From positions 62,001 through 126,000 of the forward strand of contig NZ_QLAE01000011.1 in NCBI RefSeq assembly GCF_005876855.1: a stretch of DNA of 64,000 bases, given 5' to 3'. This DNA is from Stutzerimonas nosocomialis. Its GTDB lineage: Bacteria > Pseudomonadota > Gammaproteobacteria > Pseudomonadales > Pseudomonadaceae. A model generated the notes under the pieces. That model saw only the letters and a list, made by a program, of their open reading frames with translations. It was not told where the DNA came from and did no database searches. Numbering within the stretch: position 1 is the first letter of the stretch; each line of letters starts with the position of its first letter. This document shows positions 27,847 to 37,321 of this stretch, piece by piece. The position numbers and the translations under genes are program-made.

Positions 27847-28866
27847 ATGTGGCCCATTCTGACGAGCGACCTCGCCCGAGCCTGCCTCAGGCTGCGTGAC
27901 CTCGGCCTGTTGCTGCTGCTCGCGGCGCTGGCGGGTTGCGATGGCCAGCAGTCTGCGCTGAACCCGGCCGGTGCCGAGGCCCAACGCATCGCCACGCTGT
28001 TCTGGTGGATGACCGGCGGCGCCCTGGCGATCTGGATGGCGGTGATGGGCATCGCCCTGTACGTCACCCAGGCGCACCCCGAAGCCCACGGCATTCGCAG
28101 CGCCCGCTGGCTGATTCTCGGCGGTGGCATCGTCTTCCCGGTGGTGGTGCTGACCGGCCTGCTGATCTACGGGTTGATGCTGATGTCGCAGCTGCGCCCG
28201 TCCGAGGACGTGGCTCTGCGCATCGAGGTCTCCGGTGAGCAGTGGTGGTGGCGGGTGCGTTACCGGGGCGAGGCGGGGGAGGCGATCGAGCTGGCCAACG
28301 AGATCCGCCTGCCGGTCGGCGAGCGGGTCGCCTTCAGCCTCACCAGCCCGGACGTGATCCATTCGTTCTGGGTCCCGTCGCTCGGCGGCAAGGTCGACAT
28401 GATTCCCGGGCGCACCAACGAGCTGGTGCTGGAGCCGACGCGCACCGGCACCTTCGGCGGAGTCTGCGCCGAATACTGCGGGACCTCCCATGCGCTGATG
28501 AAACTGGTGGTGGTGGTGATGCCGCGAGACGAATTCGACCAGTGGCTCGCCGCACAGGCCGAGCCGGCGCGGGTGCCGGCGTCCGAGCTTCAGCAGGCGG
28601 GCCAGCGGGCCTTTCTCGCCAACGGTTGCGGTGCCTGTCATCAGGTGCGCGGTACCGAGGCCGACGGCACCCTCGGGCCGGACCTGACCCACGTCGGCAG
28701 CCGCCTGAGCCTCGCCGCCGGCACGCTGCCCGCCGATGTCGACGCCTTCCAGCGCTGGATCGGCCACACCGGCGCGATCAAGCCGGACGTGAGGATGCCG
28801 GCCTTTGGCATGCTGCCCGAGGTGCAACTGAGCGCCATGGCGCATTATCTGAGTGGCCTGAAATGA
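27847..28866 (+). CDS. coxB: Cytochrome c oxidase subunit II with C-terminal cytochrome c (caa3 type)
   Basis: 339 residues. A lipoprotein-type signal (LLLLAALAGC), two transmembrane helices (about 50-110), and a CuA cupredoxin domain with the ligand cluster CAEYCGTSHALM and upstream SFWVPSLGGK. A fused cytochrome c domain with CGACH and a distal Met (RMPAFGM) makes this the electron-accepting subunit of a caa3-type terminal oxidase. The stop overlaps the next start (ATGA). It is the first gene of a five-gene operon. Confidence 0.96.
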   Translation: MWPILTSDLARACLRLRDLGLLLLLAALAGCDGQQSALNPAGAEAQRIATLFWWMTGGALAIWMAVMGIALYVTQAHPEAHGIRSARWLILGGGIVFPVVVLTGLLIYGLMLMSQLRPSEDVALRIEVSGEQWWWRVRYRGEAGEAIELANEIRLPVGERVAFSLTSPDVIHSFWVPSLGGKVDMIPGRTNELVLEPTRTGTFGGVCAEYCGTSHALMKLVVVVMPRDEFDQWLAAQAEPARVPASELQQAGQRAFLANGCGACHQVRGTEADGTLGPDLTHVGSRLSLAAGTLPADVDAFQRWIGHTGAIKPDVRMPAFGMLPEVQLSAMAHYLSGLK

Positions 28867-31391
28867 GCGAGCCTTCGCAGTACCTCGACCCGCAGGACGA
28901 GGCTCGCGCCAGGGCGCAGGCCGAACGCCTCGCCGCGGCCTGGAAGACCCCCACCGGCTGGCGCTACTGGTCGGCGGTGAACAATACCGAGGTCGGGCTC
29001 TGGTACACCGGCGTGTCCTTTCTGTTCTTCCTCTTCGCCGGCGTGCTGGCGATGCTGATCCGCGCCCAGCTGGCGGTGCCGGACAACGACCTGCTGTCCG
29101 CGTCAACCTACAACCAGGTCTTCACCCTGCACGGCACGGTGATGATGTTCCTGTTCGGTGTACCGATCTTCGAGGCCTTTTCCATCCTCATCCTCCCGCA
29201 GATGCTCGGTGCGCGGGACCTGCCCTTTCCACGGCTGTCGGCCTACGGCTTCTGGTGCTTCATCATCGGCGGGGTGTTCGTCTGCGGTTCGATCTTCTTC
29301 GGCGTCGCGCCCGAGGGCGGCTGGTTCATGTACCCGCCGCTGACCACTGCCTACCAGGACGGCCTCGGCGTGGACATCTGGCTGCTCGGGCTGTCGTTCA
29401 TCGAGGTCGCGTCGCTGGCGGCGGCGGTGGAGCTGATCGTCGGGGTGCTCAAGACGCGGCCGCCGGGGATGCGGATCAACCTGATTCCGCTCTACTCGTG
29501 GTACATCCTGGTGGTGGCCGGAATGATCCTGTTCGCCTTCCCGCCGCTGATCGCCGGCGATCTGCTGTTCGAACTGGAGCGCGCCTTCGACTGGCCGTTC
29601 TTCGACCACACCCGCGGCGGCGATCCGCTGCTGTGGCAGCACCTGTTCTGGATCTTCGGCCATCCGGAGGTCTACATCATTTTCCTGCCGGCCGTGGCGC
29701 TGGTGGCGACCATCGTACCCACCGCCGCCCGGCGACCCATCGTCGGCTACAGCTTCATCGTGCTGGCGGCGGTCGGCACCGGCTTCATCAGCTTCGGCCT
29801 GTGGGTGCATCACATGTTCACCACCGGCATGCCGGGCATCTCGCTGGCATTCTTCTCGGCGGCGTCCGAGGCCGTGGCGATTCCCACCGGTGTGCAGATC
29901 TTCTGCTTCCTCGCGACGGCGCTGGCGGGGCGCTTCGTCAAATCGGTGCCGATGCTGTTCATCGCCGGCGCGCTGGCGATCTTCGTGCTCGGCGGCCTGA
30001 CCGGGGTGATGGTGGCGCTGGCGCCGTTCGACTTCCAGGCGCACGACACCTACTTCGTCGTGGCCCACCTGCACTACGTGTTGATCGGCGGCATGCTGTT
30101 CCCGGTGATCGCCGCGCTCTACTACTTCTATCCGCTGGTGCGCGACAAGACGCTGTCCGCTCGCCTCGGGCGGATCGCCTTCTGGCTGATGTTCATCGGC
30201 TTCAACGTCGCCTTCCTGCCGATGCATTTCACCGGCCTGCTGGGCATGCCGCGGCGCGTCTACACCTATGCGCCGGGGATGGGGTTCGATGTGCTCAACA
30301 TGGTCTCCACGGTCGGCGCCTTCATCCTCGCCGCGGGCGTCGCGGTACTGGTCTGGGATGTCCTGCGGCCCAAGGGCAGGCAGCCTGACAGCACGCGTAA
30401 TCCGTGGGATGCCGGCACCCTCGAATGGCTCGCCGAAATCCCCGGCAAGTCCTGGGGCGTGCGCTCGATCCCGATCGTCAGGAGTCGCTATCCGCTGTGG
30501 GATCAGCCCAACCTGACCCGCGACGTCGATGCCGGGCGCTTCTATCTGCCGGATGCGGAGGAGGGCAAGCGCGAAACCCTGATCAGCAGCATCATCGATG
30601 CCGAGCCGATCCAGTGCCTGCGCGTGCCGGGTCCGACGTTCCTCAGCCTGTGGGCGGCCGTGTTCACCGGTGGCCTGTTCATCCTTTCCACCTACGGCTG
30701 GTATGTCGCCGCGCTGATCAGCGGCGCTCTGGCCCTGATCACCATCCTCGTCTGGCTGTGGACCGGCACCGCGCTGATTCCGGAGAAGCCGCACAAGGAC
30801 ATCGGCCTGAACGTGACGGTGCCGCTCTATGCCTCGGGCGCCAAGTCGGTGGGCTGGTGGGCGACCTTCATCACCATGATCGGCGACATGAGCGCCTTCG
30901 CCAGCCTGGTGTTCGGCTACTTCTTCTTCTGGACGGTGCACGACGACTTCCCGCCTGCCGACGCCGCGGGGCCAGGCGCGTTCTGGCCGGTGCTCGCGCT
31001 GGCGCTGATCGTCGCGTCCTGGGGCCTGACGCTGCTGGCCCGGCGCTGCAACGCCCGTGACCGGGCGGCGGGCTTCTACCTGGCGCTAGGGCTGGCGGCG
31101 GTCTGCACCCTGGCCGGTGCCTGGTCGCTCTGGGCCGGCCCGCATTTCAGCGGCCTCGACCCGACCAGCAACGTCTACCCCGCCACGGTCTGGGTGCTGG
31201 TGCTCTGGTGCCTGCTGCACCTGGCGGTCGGCCTGATCATGCAGCTCTACTGCCTGGCGCGCCGTGCCGCCGGGCGGATGACTGCCGTGTACGACATCGA
31301 CATCCGCAATGTCGCGCTGTACTGGCATTTCATGTTCATCACCGTCGCGGTGACCGTCGCGGTCATCGCCGGCTTCCCGGAGGTCGCATGA
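28863..31391 (+). CDS. Fused cytochrome c oxidase subunit I and III
   Basis: 842 residues. The N-terminal two thirds are the heme-copper subunit I: low-spin heme histidine in FTLHGTVMMF, CuB His-Tyr motif FGHPEVYIIF, CuB histidines LWVHHMFTTG, and heme ligands VVAHLHYVLIGG. A linker (about 500-600) leads to a C-terminal half with subunit III character (GWWATFITMIGDMSAFASLV, LYWHFMFITVAVTV). Subunit I alone is about 530 residues, so this is a CtaD-CtaE fusion, known from some bacteria. The ATG at 28863 overlaps the coxB stop; the frame continues far upstream only as an out-of-frame shadow of coxB. Confidence 0.94.
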   Translation: MSEPSQYLDPQDEARARAQAERLAAAWKTPTGWRYWSAVNNTEVGLWYTGVSFLFFLFAGVLAMLIRAQLAVPDNDLLSASTYNQVFTLHGTVMMFLFGVPIFEAFSILILPQMLGARDLPFPRLSAYGFWCFIIGGVFVCGSIFFGVAPEGGWFMYPPLTTAYQDGLGVDIWLLGLSFIEVASLAAAVELIVGVLKTRPPGMRINLIPLYSWYILVVAGMILFAFPPLIAGDLLFELERAFDWPFFDHTRGGDPLLWQHLFWIFGHPEVYIIFLPAVALVATIVPTAARRPIVGYSFIVLAAVGTGFISFGLWVHHMFTTGMPGISLAFFSAASEAVAIPTGVQIFCFLATALAGRFVKSVPMLFIAGALAIFVLGGLTGVMVALAPFDFQAHDTYFVVAHLHYVLIGGMLFPVIAALYYFYPLVRDKTLSARLGRIAFWLMFIGFNVAFLPMHFTGLLGMPRRVYTYAPGMGFDVLNMVSTVGAFILAAGVAVLVWDVLRPKGRQPDSTRNPWDAGTLEWLAEIPGKSWGVRSIPIVRSRYPLWDQPNLTRDVDAGRFYLPDAEEGKRETLISSIIDAEPIQCLRVPGPTFLSLWAAVFTGGLFILSTYGWYVAALISGALALITILVWLWTGTALIPEKPHKDIGLNVTVPLYASGAKSVGWWATFITMIGDMSAFASLVFGYFFFWTVHDDFPPADAAGPGAFWPVLALALIVASWGLTLLARRCNARDRAAGFYLALGLAAVCTLAGAWSLWAGPHFSGLDPTSNVYPATVWVLVLWCLLHLAVGLIMQLYCLARRAAGRMTAVYDIDIRNVALYWHFMFITVAVTVAVIAGFPEVA

Positions 31392-31801
31392 GCGAGCCGT
31401 CACGTCCGATCGAGCAGCAGGCGCCCGAAGCGCCGCCGCAGGAGCGCGATACGCTCTGGCTGATCACCTTCGGCCCGGCCATCTGGGCGGTGCACTTCGT
31501 GCTGTCCTATGTGGCGACCGCCGTGTGGTGCGCCAAGGTGGCGGGCCGTGGCGGCGAACTGGGCGATATCCGCCTCGCCATCGGCGTGCTGACCCTGTTC
31601 GCCCTGGTCGGCATCGCCCTGACCGGCTGGCGCGGCTGGCGCCAGCACAGCTTCGGCCATGCGACGGCGCCGCACGATTTCGACACGCCGGGCGATCGCC
31701 ACCGCTTCCTCGGCTTCTCGACCCTGCTGCTCAGCGGGCTGAGCTTCGTCGCGACGATCTTCGTGGCGCTGTGCGTCGTCTTCATCAGGAGCTGCGCATG
31801 A
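31388..31801 (+). CDS. Small oxidase-operon membrane protein
   Basis: 137 residues with about three membrane helices (ITFGPAIWAVHFVLSYVATA, LAIGVLTLFALVGIALTG, LLLSGLSFVATIFVALCVVF). It overlaps subunit I/III by 4 bp (ATGA) and ctaG by 4 bp. Homologous short genes are common in caa3-type oxidase operons, but I know no assigned role; assembly or stability of the oxidase is inferred from position only. Confidence 0.8.
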   Translation: MSEPSRPIEQQAPEAPPQERDTLWLITFGPAIWAVHFVLSYVATAVWCAKVAGRGGELGDIRLAIGVLTLFALVGIALTGWRGWRQHSFGHATAPHDFDTPGDRHRFLGFSTLLLSGLSFVATIFVALCVVFIRSCA

Positions 31802-32427
31802 TCTGGCGTCCGCTGTCGCTGGTGCTCGGCCTGGGTACGCTGGTCGCGGTGTGGCTCGGCCCGCTGCCCGCCATGGCCGATCAGCTGTTCGTCGGGCACA
31901 TGCTGATGCACGTGATGGTGGTTGCGGTCGCCGCGCCCTTGCTGGCGATCGGGATCGCCGGCAGCCGGTTCGACCCGTCGAGCCGGATGCCCGTGCTGTT
32001 CTCGCCGATCCTGGCCTCGGTGATCGAGCTGTTCGTGGTCTGGGCCTGGCACGTCCCGGCCCTTCACCACGCGGCGCGCGCCTCGCAGGCGACGCAGTCG
32101 CTCGAGCAGGGCAGCTACCTGTTCGTCGGCCTGCTGGTGTGGCTCGCGGCGTTCGGCGGCGACCGCAACCGCCGCGCGCTGGCCGGTATCGCCGGCCTGC
32201 TGCTGACCTCGATGCACATGACGCTGCTGGGCGTTTTGCTGACGATGGCGAGCCGACCGCTGTTCGAACACAGCGGATCGGCGCTGTCGACCCTGAGCCC
32301 ACTCGAGGACCAGCAAATGGGAGGCATCATCATGCTGGCGTTCGGCGGCACCTCTTACCTGATCGGCGGGCTGTATCTGCTCGCCGGCCTGCTGCAGGAC
32401 AAGCGCAATGCCGTTTCCCTCGGCTAG
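31798..32427 (+). CDS. ctaG: Cytochrome c oxidase assembly factor CtaG (caa3 type)
   Basis: 209 residues, multi-spanning. The pattern HMLMHVMVVAVAAPLLAIG, VVWAWHVPALHHAA and LLTSMHMTLLGVLL matches the caa3_CtaG family (DUF1404-like, distinct from the Cox11 type), thought to help copper insertion into the CuB site. Its histidines are concentrated at the membrane faces. It overlaps the gene before by 4 bp and the triheme cytochrome by 20 bp. Confidence 0.9.
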   Translation: MIWRPLSLVLGLGTLVAVWLGPLPAMADQLFVGHMLMHVMVVAVAAPLLAIGIAGSRFDPSSRMPVLFSPILASVIELFVVWAWHVPALHHAARASQATQSLEQGSYLFVGLLVWLAAFGGDRNRRALAGIAGLLLTSMHMTLLGVLLTMASRPLFEHSGSALSTLSPLEDQQMGGIIMLAFGGTSYLIGGLYLLAGLLQDKRNAVSLG

Positions 32428-33628
32428 GCGCCTGCTGCGTCGCTGGCTCCGCTGGCTGACCGGCGCCTGGAAGCCCGTGCTCGCGACCGTCGCGCTGCTG
32501 GGCGCGCTCGCCGGGCTGGGCGGTTTCGCCCTGGTTTCCCTGGGCCTGGTGTCGATAAGCGCCAGCTCCGGGCACTGGCCCGCCACCGCCTGGCTCCTGC
32601 ACTACGCGATGCGCCGCGCCGTGCATACCCAGTCGATGGGCATCGAGGCGCCGCCGCTGGACGATCCGGCGCTGGTGCTCAAGGGCGCCGGGCATTACCA
32701 CACCGGTTGTGTCGCCTGTCATGGCGGGCCGGGGCAGCAGCAATCGCTGATCGTCCGGCAGATGACGCCCGAGCCGCCCTTGCTGGCGCCGCGGATCGCG
32801 CATTGGGAGGCGCGGGAGCTGTTCTGGATCGTGCGCAACGGCGTCAAGTTCACCGCCATGCCGGCCTGGCCGGCGCGCCAGCGCGAGGACGAGGTCTGGG
32901 CGTTGGTGGCCTTTCTCCAGGCGATGCCGACGATGTCGACTGAGCGCTACCGGCAACTCGCGCTGGGCGAGCGCGCCGGCGAGACCGCCAGGCCGGTGAC
33001 GCCCGATCACCTGCGCCCCCTGCAGGACCCGCTGGAGCCTGTATTGGCCAACTGCAACCGCTGTCATGCCGCCGACGGCGGGGGGCGTGGCGAAGGCGCC
33101 TTCCCGCGCCTGGCCGGGCAGAGCGAGGCTTATCTGCTGGGTACGCTGCAGGCCTACGCCAGGGGCCAGCGCCATAGCGGCATCATGCAGCCGATCGCCG
33201 CGGGGCTCGAACCGGAGATGATGCAGGCCCTGGCGAGCCACTACGCCGGGCTGCCCGCCGTCGCCCGAACGGACGCGCCCGCGCCGGCCACGCTCGCCGA
33301 GGGCCAGGCACTGGCCGAACGCGGCGTGCCGGAGCGCGGCGTGCCGTCCTGCGCGCAGTGCCATGGCCCGAAGGCCGGCCCGCGCAACCCGATGTACCCC
33401 CGTATCGCCGGGCAGTACGCCCGCTACCTCAAGCAGCAGCTGGAGCTGTTCACCGCCGGCCAGCGTGGCGGCAGCGAATACGCGCAGGTGATGCACAGCG
33501 CCGCCCGGCGCTTGACTCCGGGGCAGATCCAGGCGCTGGCCGACTACTACGCCTCGCTGCCACCGCAGTCCGCGCCGGCCCTGGCCGACGAGCCCTCGGC
33601 GGCGGCACCGTTCCCCGCGCGGCGGTGA
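32408..33628 (+). CDS. Membrane-anchored triheme c-type cytochrome
   Basis: 406 residues: an uncleaved N-terminal anchor (VLATVALLGALAGLGGFALVSL) and three heme sites, CVACH (about 102), CNRCH (about 218) and CAQCH (about 316). The last two lie in similar class I domains with repeated LAGQ/IAGQ and YLxxQLxxxxxGQR patterns. It starts inside the end of ctaG. It likely delivers electrons to the caa3 oxidase, or links a dehydrogenase to it. AGGA precedes the ATG. Confidence 0.92.
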   Translation: MPFPSARRLLRRWLRWLTGAWKPVLATVALLGALAGLGGFALVSLGLVSISASSGHWPATAWLLHYAMRRAVHTQSMGIEAPPLDDPALVLKGAGHYHTGCVACHGGPGQQQSLIVRQMTPEPPLLAPRIAHWEARELFWIVRNGVKFTAMPAWPARQREDEVWALVAFLQAMPTMSTERYRQLALGERAGETARPVTPDHLRPLQDPLEPVLANCNRCHAADGGGRGEGAFPRLAGQSEAYLLGTLQAYARGQRHSGIMQPIAAGLEPEMMQALASHYAGLPAVARTDAPAPATLAEGQALAERGVPERGVPSCAQCHGPKAGPRNPMYPRIAGQYARYLKQQLELFTAGQRGGSEYAQVMHSAARRLTPGQIQALADYYASLPPQSAPALADEPSAAAPFPARR

Positions 33629-33664
33629 TCGACGCTCAGGGCTGGCCTGTGAGCTGGCGCTGCG

Positions 33665-34705
33665 TCAGGCCCCCATCACGTCGCGGATGTCGCGTGCCAG
33701 CGCTTCGACACGCTCGAGTTCGGTGTCCCAGGAGCACATGAAGCGCGCGCCGCCGGCACCGATGAAGGTGTAGAAGCGCCAGCCGCGGGCGCGCAGGGCT
33801 TCGGCGGCCTGCTCCGACAGTTGCAGGAACACGCCGTTGGCCTCCACCGGGAACATCAGCTCGATGCCCGGCACGTCGGCCACGAGTTCGGCCAGGCGGC
33901 GGGCGCATTGGTTGGCGTTGCGGGCGTGGCGCAGCCAGGCGTCGTTCTGCAGCACGCCGACCCAGGGCGCGGAGAGGTAGCGCATCTTGGACGCCAGCTG
34001 GCCGGCCTGCTTGCAGCGGTAGTCGAAGTCCTCGGCCAGTTTGCGGTCGAAGAACAGGATCGCCTCGCCGACGGCCATGCCGTTCTTGGTGCCGCCGAAG
34101 CAGAGCACGTCGACGCCGGCCTTCCAGGTCAGCTCGGCCGGGCTGCAGCCGAGCGATTCGCAGGCGTTGGCGAAGCGCGCGCCGTCCATGTGCAGGTGCA
34201 GGCCGAGTTCGCGGCAGGTCTGGCTGATGGCCTGCAGTTCGGCCGGACGGTAGACGGTGCCGACTTCGGTGGCCTGGGTGAGGCTGACCACGCGCGGCTT
34301 GGGAAAGTGGATGTCCTGGCGCTTGAGGGCGATCTCGCGGATGGCCTCCGGGGTCAGCTTGCCCTGTTCGGTGCGGGCCAGCAGCAGCTTGGAGCCGTTG
34401 GAGAAGAATTCCGGCGCGCCGCATTCGTCGGTCTCGACGTGGGCGGTGTCGCCACAGATGACGCTGTGGTAGCTCTGGCACAGGGCCGCCAGCGCCAGGG
34501 AGTTGGCCGCCGTGCCGTTGAAGGCGAAGAACACCTCGCAGTCGGTTTCGAACAGCCGGCGGAAGTGATCGGCGGCCCGCGCCGTCCAGCTGTCCTCGCC
34601 GTAGGCACGCTGGTGGCCCTGGTTGGCTTCGGCCATGGCAGCCCAGGCTTCCGGGCAGATGCCCGCATAGTTGTCGCTGGCAAATTGCTGGGTGGTGTCG
34701 GTCAT
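33665..34705 (-). CDS. ltaE: Low-specificity L-threonine aldolase
   Basis: 346 residues, PLP-dependent fold type I. The N-terminus is FASDNYAGICPEAWAAM; the substrate/PLP contacts are NGTAANSLAL, HVETDECGAPE and HMDGARFANA; the Schiff-base lysine is in FGGTKNGMAVGEA. It cleaves L-threonine and L-allo-threonine to glycine and acetaldehyde. It is monocistronic and convergent to the oxidase operon with only 36 bp between the stop codons. Confidence 0.95.
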   Translation of the reverse strand: MTDTTQQFASDNYAGICPEAWAAMAEANQGHQRAYGEDSWTARAADHFRRLFETDCEVFFAFNGTAANSLALAALCQSYHSVICGDTAHVETDECGAPEFFSNGSKLLLARTEQGKLTPEAIREIALKRQDIHFPKPRVVSLTQATEVGTVYRPAELQAISQTCRELGLHLHMDGARFANACESLGCSPAELTWKAGVDVLCFGGTKNGMAVGEAILFFDRKLAEDFDYRCKQAGQLASKMRYLSAPWVGVLQNDAWLRHARNANQCARRLAELVADVPGIELMFPVEANGVFLQLSEQAAEALRARGWRFYTFIGAGGARFMCSWDTELERVEALARDIRDVMGA

Positions 34706-35010
34706 GGGGTATTTCCTTGTTCGGCGACGCGTCCGGCGCAGGGCGGCGCGTTTTTCAGTCGGGCTTCAACCGGAATGGTACCTGCGCCCGGGCCCGGCGT
34801 GTTGGCCGAAGGCTGCGACAGGATCGCCCGGCCGCTGAACGTCCCCGGTGCGGGGTCTGTCGAAGCTTCAACCCCACCGCGGATGCCGCCCATGTCCACG
34901 ATCCGGCTGCCCCTGTCGCGCCATGCCCCGTTCCTGCCCGGCCGCTCCTGCCGGAAGGCGGGCGATCGCAGCGGTGGGCGGGTGGCTGTCGCACGCGCGT
35001 CGGCCTGCCT
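34706..35010. other. Divergent intergenic region ltaE / FAD oxidoreductase
   Basis: About 305 bp. A 40-codon ATG frame (34892-35014) ends in TGA overlapping the GTG start of the next gene, but its Arg-rich product looks non-coding. It could at most be a coupling leader. I see no clear operator or promoter. Confidence 0.4.
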
Positions 35011-36432
35011 GTGACCACGCCCGACGTGGTGGTCGTCGGGGCCGGGATCGCCGGCTTGTCCTGCGCGGTGCGGCTGGCGGACGCCGGGCTCGCGGTCACC
35101 GTCGTCGAGTCCTCCGAGGTGCCCGGCGGGCGGGCGCGCAGCTGGAGCGATCCGGTGATGGGCGACAGCGTCGACATCGGCCCGCACATCCTGCTCAACC
35201 AGTACGCCAACATGCGCGCCCTGCTCGAACGCCTGGGCACGGCGGACCAGGTGCTGTGGCAGACCGAGGAGCTGCTGACCGTGTTCGACCGGGGCCGCTC
35301 GATGCACTTCAAGGTCGGCGGGCTGCCCGCGCCGCTGCATTTCGCGCGCAACCTGCCGCGCGTCCTGCCCAGCGTGCCGCTGCCCGACCTGCTCAGCAAC
35401 ACGCGGCTGGCCTGGCGGACGCTGCGCAGCACGGGACCTGAGCTGATGAAGCTGGACGCGCTCAGCGGCCGTGAGCACCTGAGGCGCTGCGGGGTGAGCG
35501 AGTTCTTCATCGACTGGTTCTGGGCCTCGGCGGCCATCGCCATTCTCGCGGTGCCGGTCGAGCGCTGCTCGGCCGCCTCGCTGATGCGCCTGCTGGGCCA
35601 GGCCCTCGGCCACGACGACATCGCCTTCGGCCTGCCGAAGGTCGGCCTCAGCGACCTCTATGCCTGGCCGGCGATCGAGTTCATCCGGCGCCGGGGCGGC
35701 GAGGTGCGCCTCGGCTGCGGCGTGGAGGGGCTGCTGCGCGGGCCGGGGCGGGTGACCGGCGTTCGCCTGGCCGATGGCACCGGCGTCGAGACGCCGGCCG
35801 TGGTGCTGGCGGTGCCGCCGACCGCCATCGCCCCGTTGCTGCCGGCCGACCACGCGCTGGCGCGGACGGCCCGGTCGTTCCAGCCCAGCCCTTACATCAG
35901 CTGCTACCTGTGGTTCGACCGGCCGATCACCGACACGCGGTTCTGGGCACGGCCCTGGTGCCCGCAGGGGTTCAATACCGACTTCTACGACCTGAGCAAC
36001 ATCCGTCCGACGACCCGGGGCGGCGCGCTGATCGCCAGCAACATCATCTGGAGCGGGCGGGTCGAGGCGCTTTCCGACGAGGCCATCGTCGAGGCCACCC
36101 GCCGCGAGATCGCCGAGTTCGCGCCCCGGGCGCAGCGCGCGCAGCTGCTCTCGGCCTCGGTGCATCGCATTCCGATGGCCATCCCCGCCGCGTTTCCCGG
36201 CACCGAGACGGCGCGACCGCAGACGCGGGTGGAGCGGGGCCTGTGGCTGGCCGGCGACTGGGTGGACACGGCGTTGCCGTTTTGCATGGAGAGCGCGACG
36301 CGCGCCGGCGCGCTGGCGGCCGAGGGCGTGCTCTCCGAACGGGGCGTGCGGCGCCGTCTGGCGCTGCCGCCGCCGAGACCGGGCGGCCTGGCCCGCTGGT
36401 TGCGCTCCGGTCAGCCGGGCGAAGATTTCTGA
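35011..36432 (+). CDS. FAD-dependent oxidoreductase, HpnE/phytoene desaturase-like
   Basis: 473 residues. The FAD dinucleotide-binding motif sits at the extreme N-terminus (VVVVGAGIAGLSCAVRLADAG), followed by GGRARSW. The body, with DIGPHILLNQYANMRALLERLG, WFWASAAIAILAVP and a C-terminal LWLAGDWVDTALPFCMESA, is that of the hydroxysqualene dehydroxylase (HpnE)/amine-oxidase group. No other hopanoid genes are nearby, so the substrate is unsure. The start is taken as GTG at 35011 because the fold begins immediately after and no in-frame ATG follows upstream closer than 34717. The ribosome-binding site is weak. Confidence 0.8.
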   Translation: MTTPDVVVVGAGIAGLSCAVRLADAGLAVTVVESSEVPGGRARSWSDPVMGDSVDIGPHILLNQYANMRALLERLGTADQVLWQTEELLTVFDRGRSMHFKVGGLPAPLHFARNLPRVLPSVPLPDLLSNTRLAWRTLRSTGPELMKLDALSGREHLRRCGVSEFFIDWFWASAAIAILAVPVERCSAASLMRLLGQALGHDDIAFGLPKVGLSDLYAWPAIEFIRRRGGEVRLGCGVEGLLRGPGRVTGVRLADGTGVETPAVVLAVPPTAIAPLLPADHALARTARSFQPSPYISCYLWFDRPITDTRFWARPWCPQGFNTDFYDLSNIRPTTRGGALIASNIIWSGRVEALSDEAIVEATRREIAEFAPRAQRAQLLSASVHRIPMAIPAAFPGTETARPQTRVERGLWLAGDWVDTALPFCMESATRAGALAAEGVLSERGVRRRLALPPPRPGGLARWLRSGQPGEDF

Positions 36433-36439
36433 AGCGGGG

Positions 36440-37081
36440 CTAGATACCGAACGAGGCCTGCAGGTCGCGCACCCGCAGGCTGAACATCGGCGTTCTGCCG
36501 TGCAGGAAGGCCAGCGGGCCGGCGGCGGCGAAGTCCCAGCTGGCGCGGCCGGTGACCAGGCGCCCACGACCACGGCAGCGGGTGCGCAACAGGCCGCAAT
36601 CGTTCTGCTGGATCACGAAGCCGCTGGCGCTCGGCTGCCCCGGCAGGCTCACGTTCGGGGCGAAGCTGACCGAGGCCACCGGCTGGCCATCGGTGCTCAG
36701 CCGGGCGGCGAAGCCCTTCGCGTCGGCATGCGGCTCGCCGACGAAGTCGCCCGGTTGCTTGGGAATGGACCACAGCTCGCGTCCGCCGGCGACCGAACGC
36801 TCGTCGTCGACCCAGATGTGGGTCACGGTGGCGGCGGGTGCCAGCATGCCATGGCCGCGAACCACTGCCGCGACGGCCAGTTCGTTGTAGGCCAGCGTGC
36901 CGCCCGGCAGATAGGTCGCCCAGATCGTCAGCACCAGCGCGGCGTCGCCCAGGGTGGCGTAGTCCAGCCCTTTCGGCGCCGGAGGCAGGTCCCGGGTCGG
37001 CACTCGCCAGGCCGACACGCAGGCGGTGCCGGTCAGGTGCCAGGGGGCGGGGGGAAAGCGGGTCTGGTCGTTCGTGTCCAT
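36440..37081 (-). CDS. Acetoacetate decarboxylase-like protein
   Basis: 213 residues. The order FPPAPWHLTGTACVSAWRVP, LTIWATYLPGGTLAYNELAV and WSIPKQPGDFV matches the ADC superfamily (PF06314). However, I cannot confirm the catalytic Glu-Lys-Lys pattern of true decarboxylases, so it may be one of the non-decarboxylating ADC-like enzymes. It is convergent with the HpnE-like gene, 7 bp between stops. The frame stays open far upstream, but homology begins at MDTNDQTRFPPAPW. The ribosome-binding site is poor. Confidence 0.8.
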   Translation of the reverse strand: MDTNDQTRFPPAPWHLTGTACVSAWRVPTRDLPPAPKGLDYATLGDAALVLTIWATYLPGGTLAYNELAVAAVVRGHGMLAPAATVTHIWVDDERSVAGGRELWSIPKQPGDFVGEPHADAKGFAARLSTDGQPVASVSFAPNVSLPGQPSASGFVIQQNDCGLLRTRCRGRGRLVTGRASWDFAAAGPLAFLHGRTPMFSLRVRDLQASFGI

Positions 37082-37321
37082 GAAGCATGGACGCCGTCCG
37101 GCCCGGCAGGTTCCGGCGGGAGCGCTCCGGTCGTCCGCCTTCGCGGTCGGCGGACATGACCGCCTGTCGGCTGGCGGGCTTCGGCAAACGCCACCGCCGC
37201 GCCGGGCGCTGAAGTTCCTCCCCGCGCCGCCGACAGAACGTTGACTTGATCGATCTGACAATGATGGCACTATGCCTTCTGATTTCTCCGTAGTCCGGGC
37301 CGACCGCCCAGGGAGTCGCTT

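Noticed and set aside
34892-35014. 40-codon leader peptide coupled to the FAD enzyme
   Set aside because: Stop/start overlap is suggestive, but the Arg/Pro-rich product and lack of ribosome-binding site make it unlikely to be a real gene.
37243-37269. Sigma-70 promoter TTGACT for the first binding-protein gene
   Set aside because: No acceptable -10 hexamer at 16-18 bp; the -35 alone is not enough.
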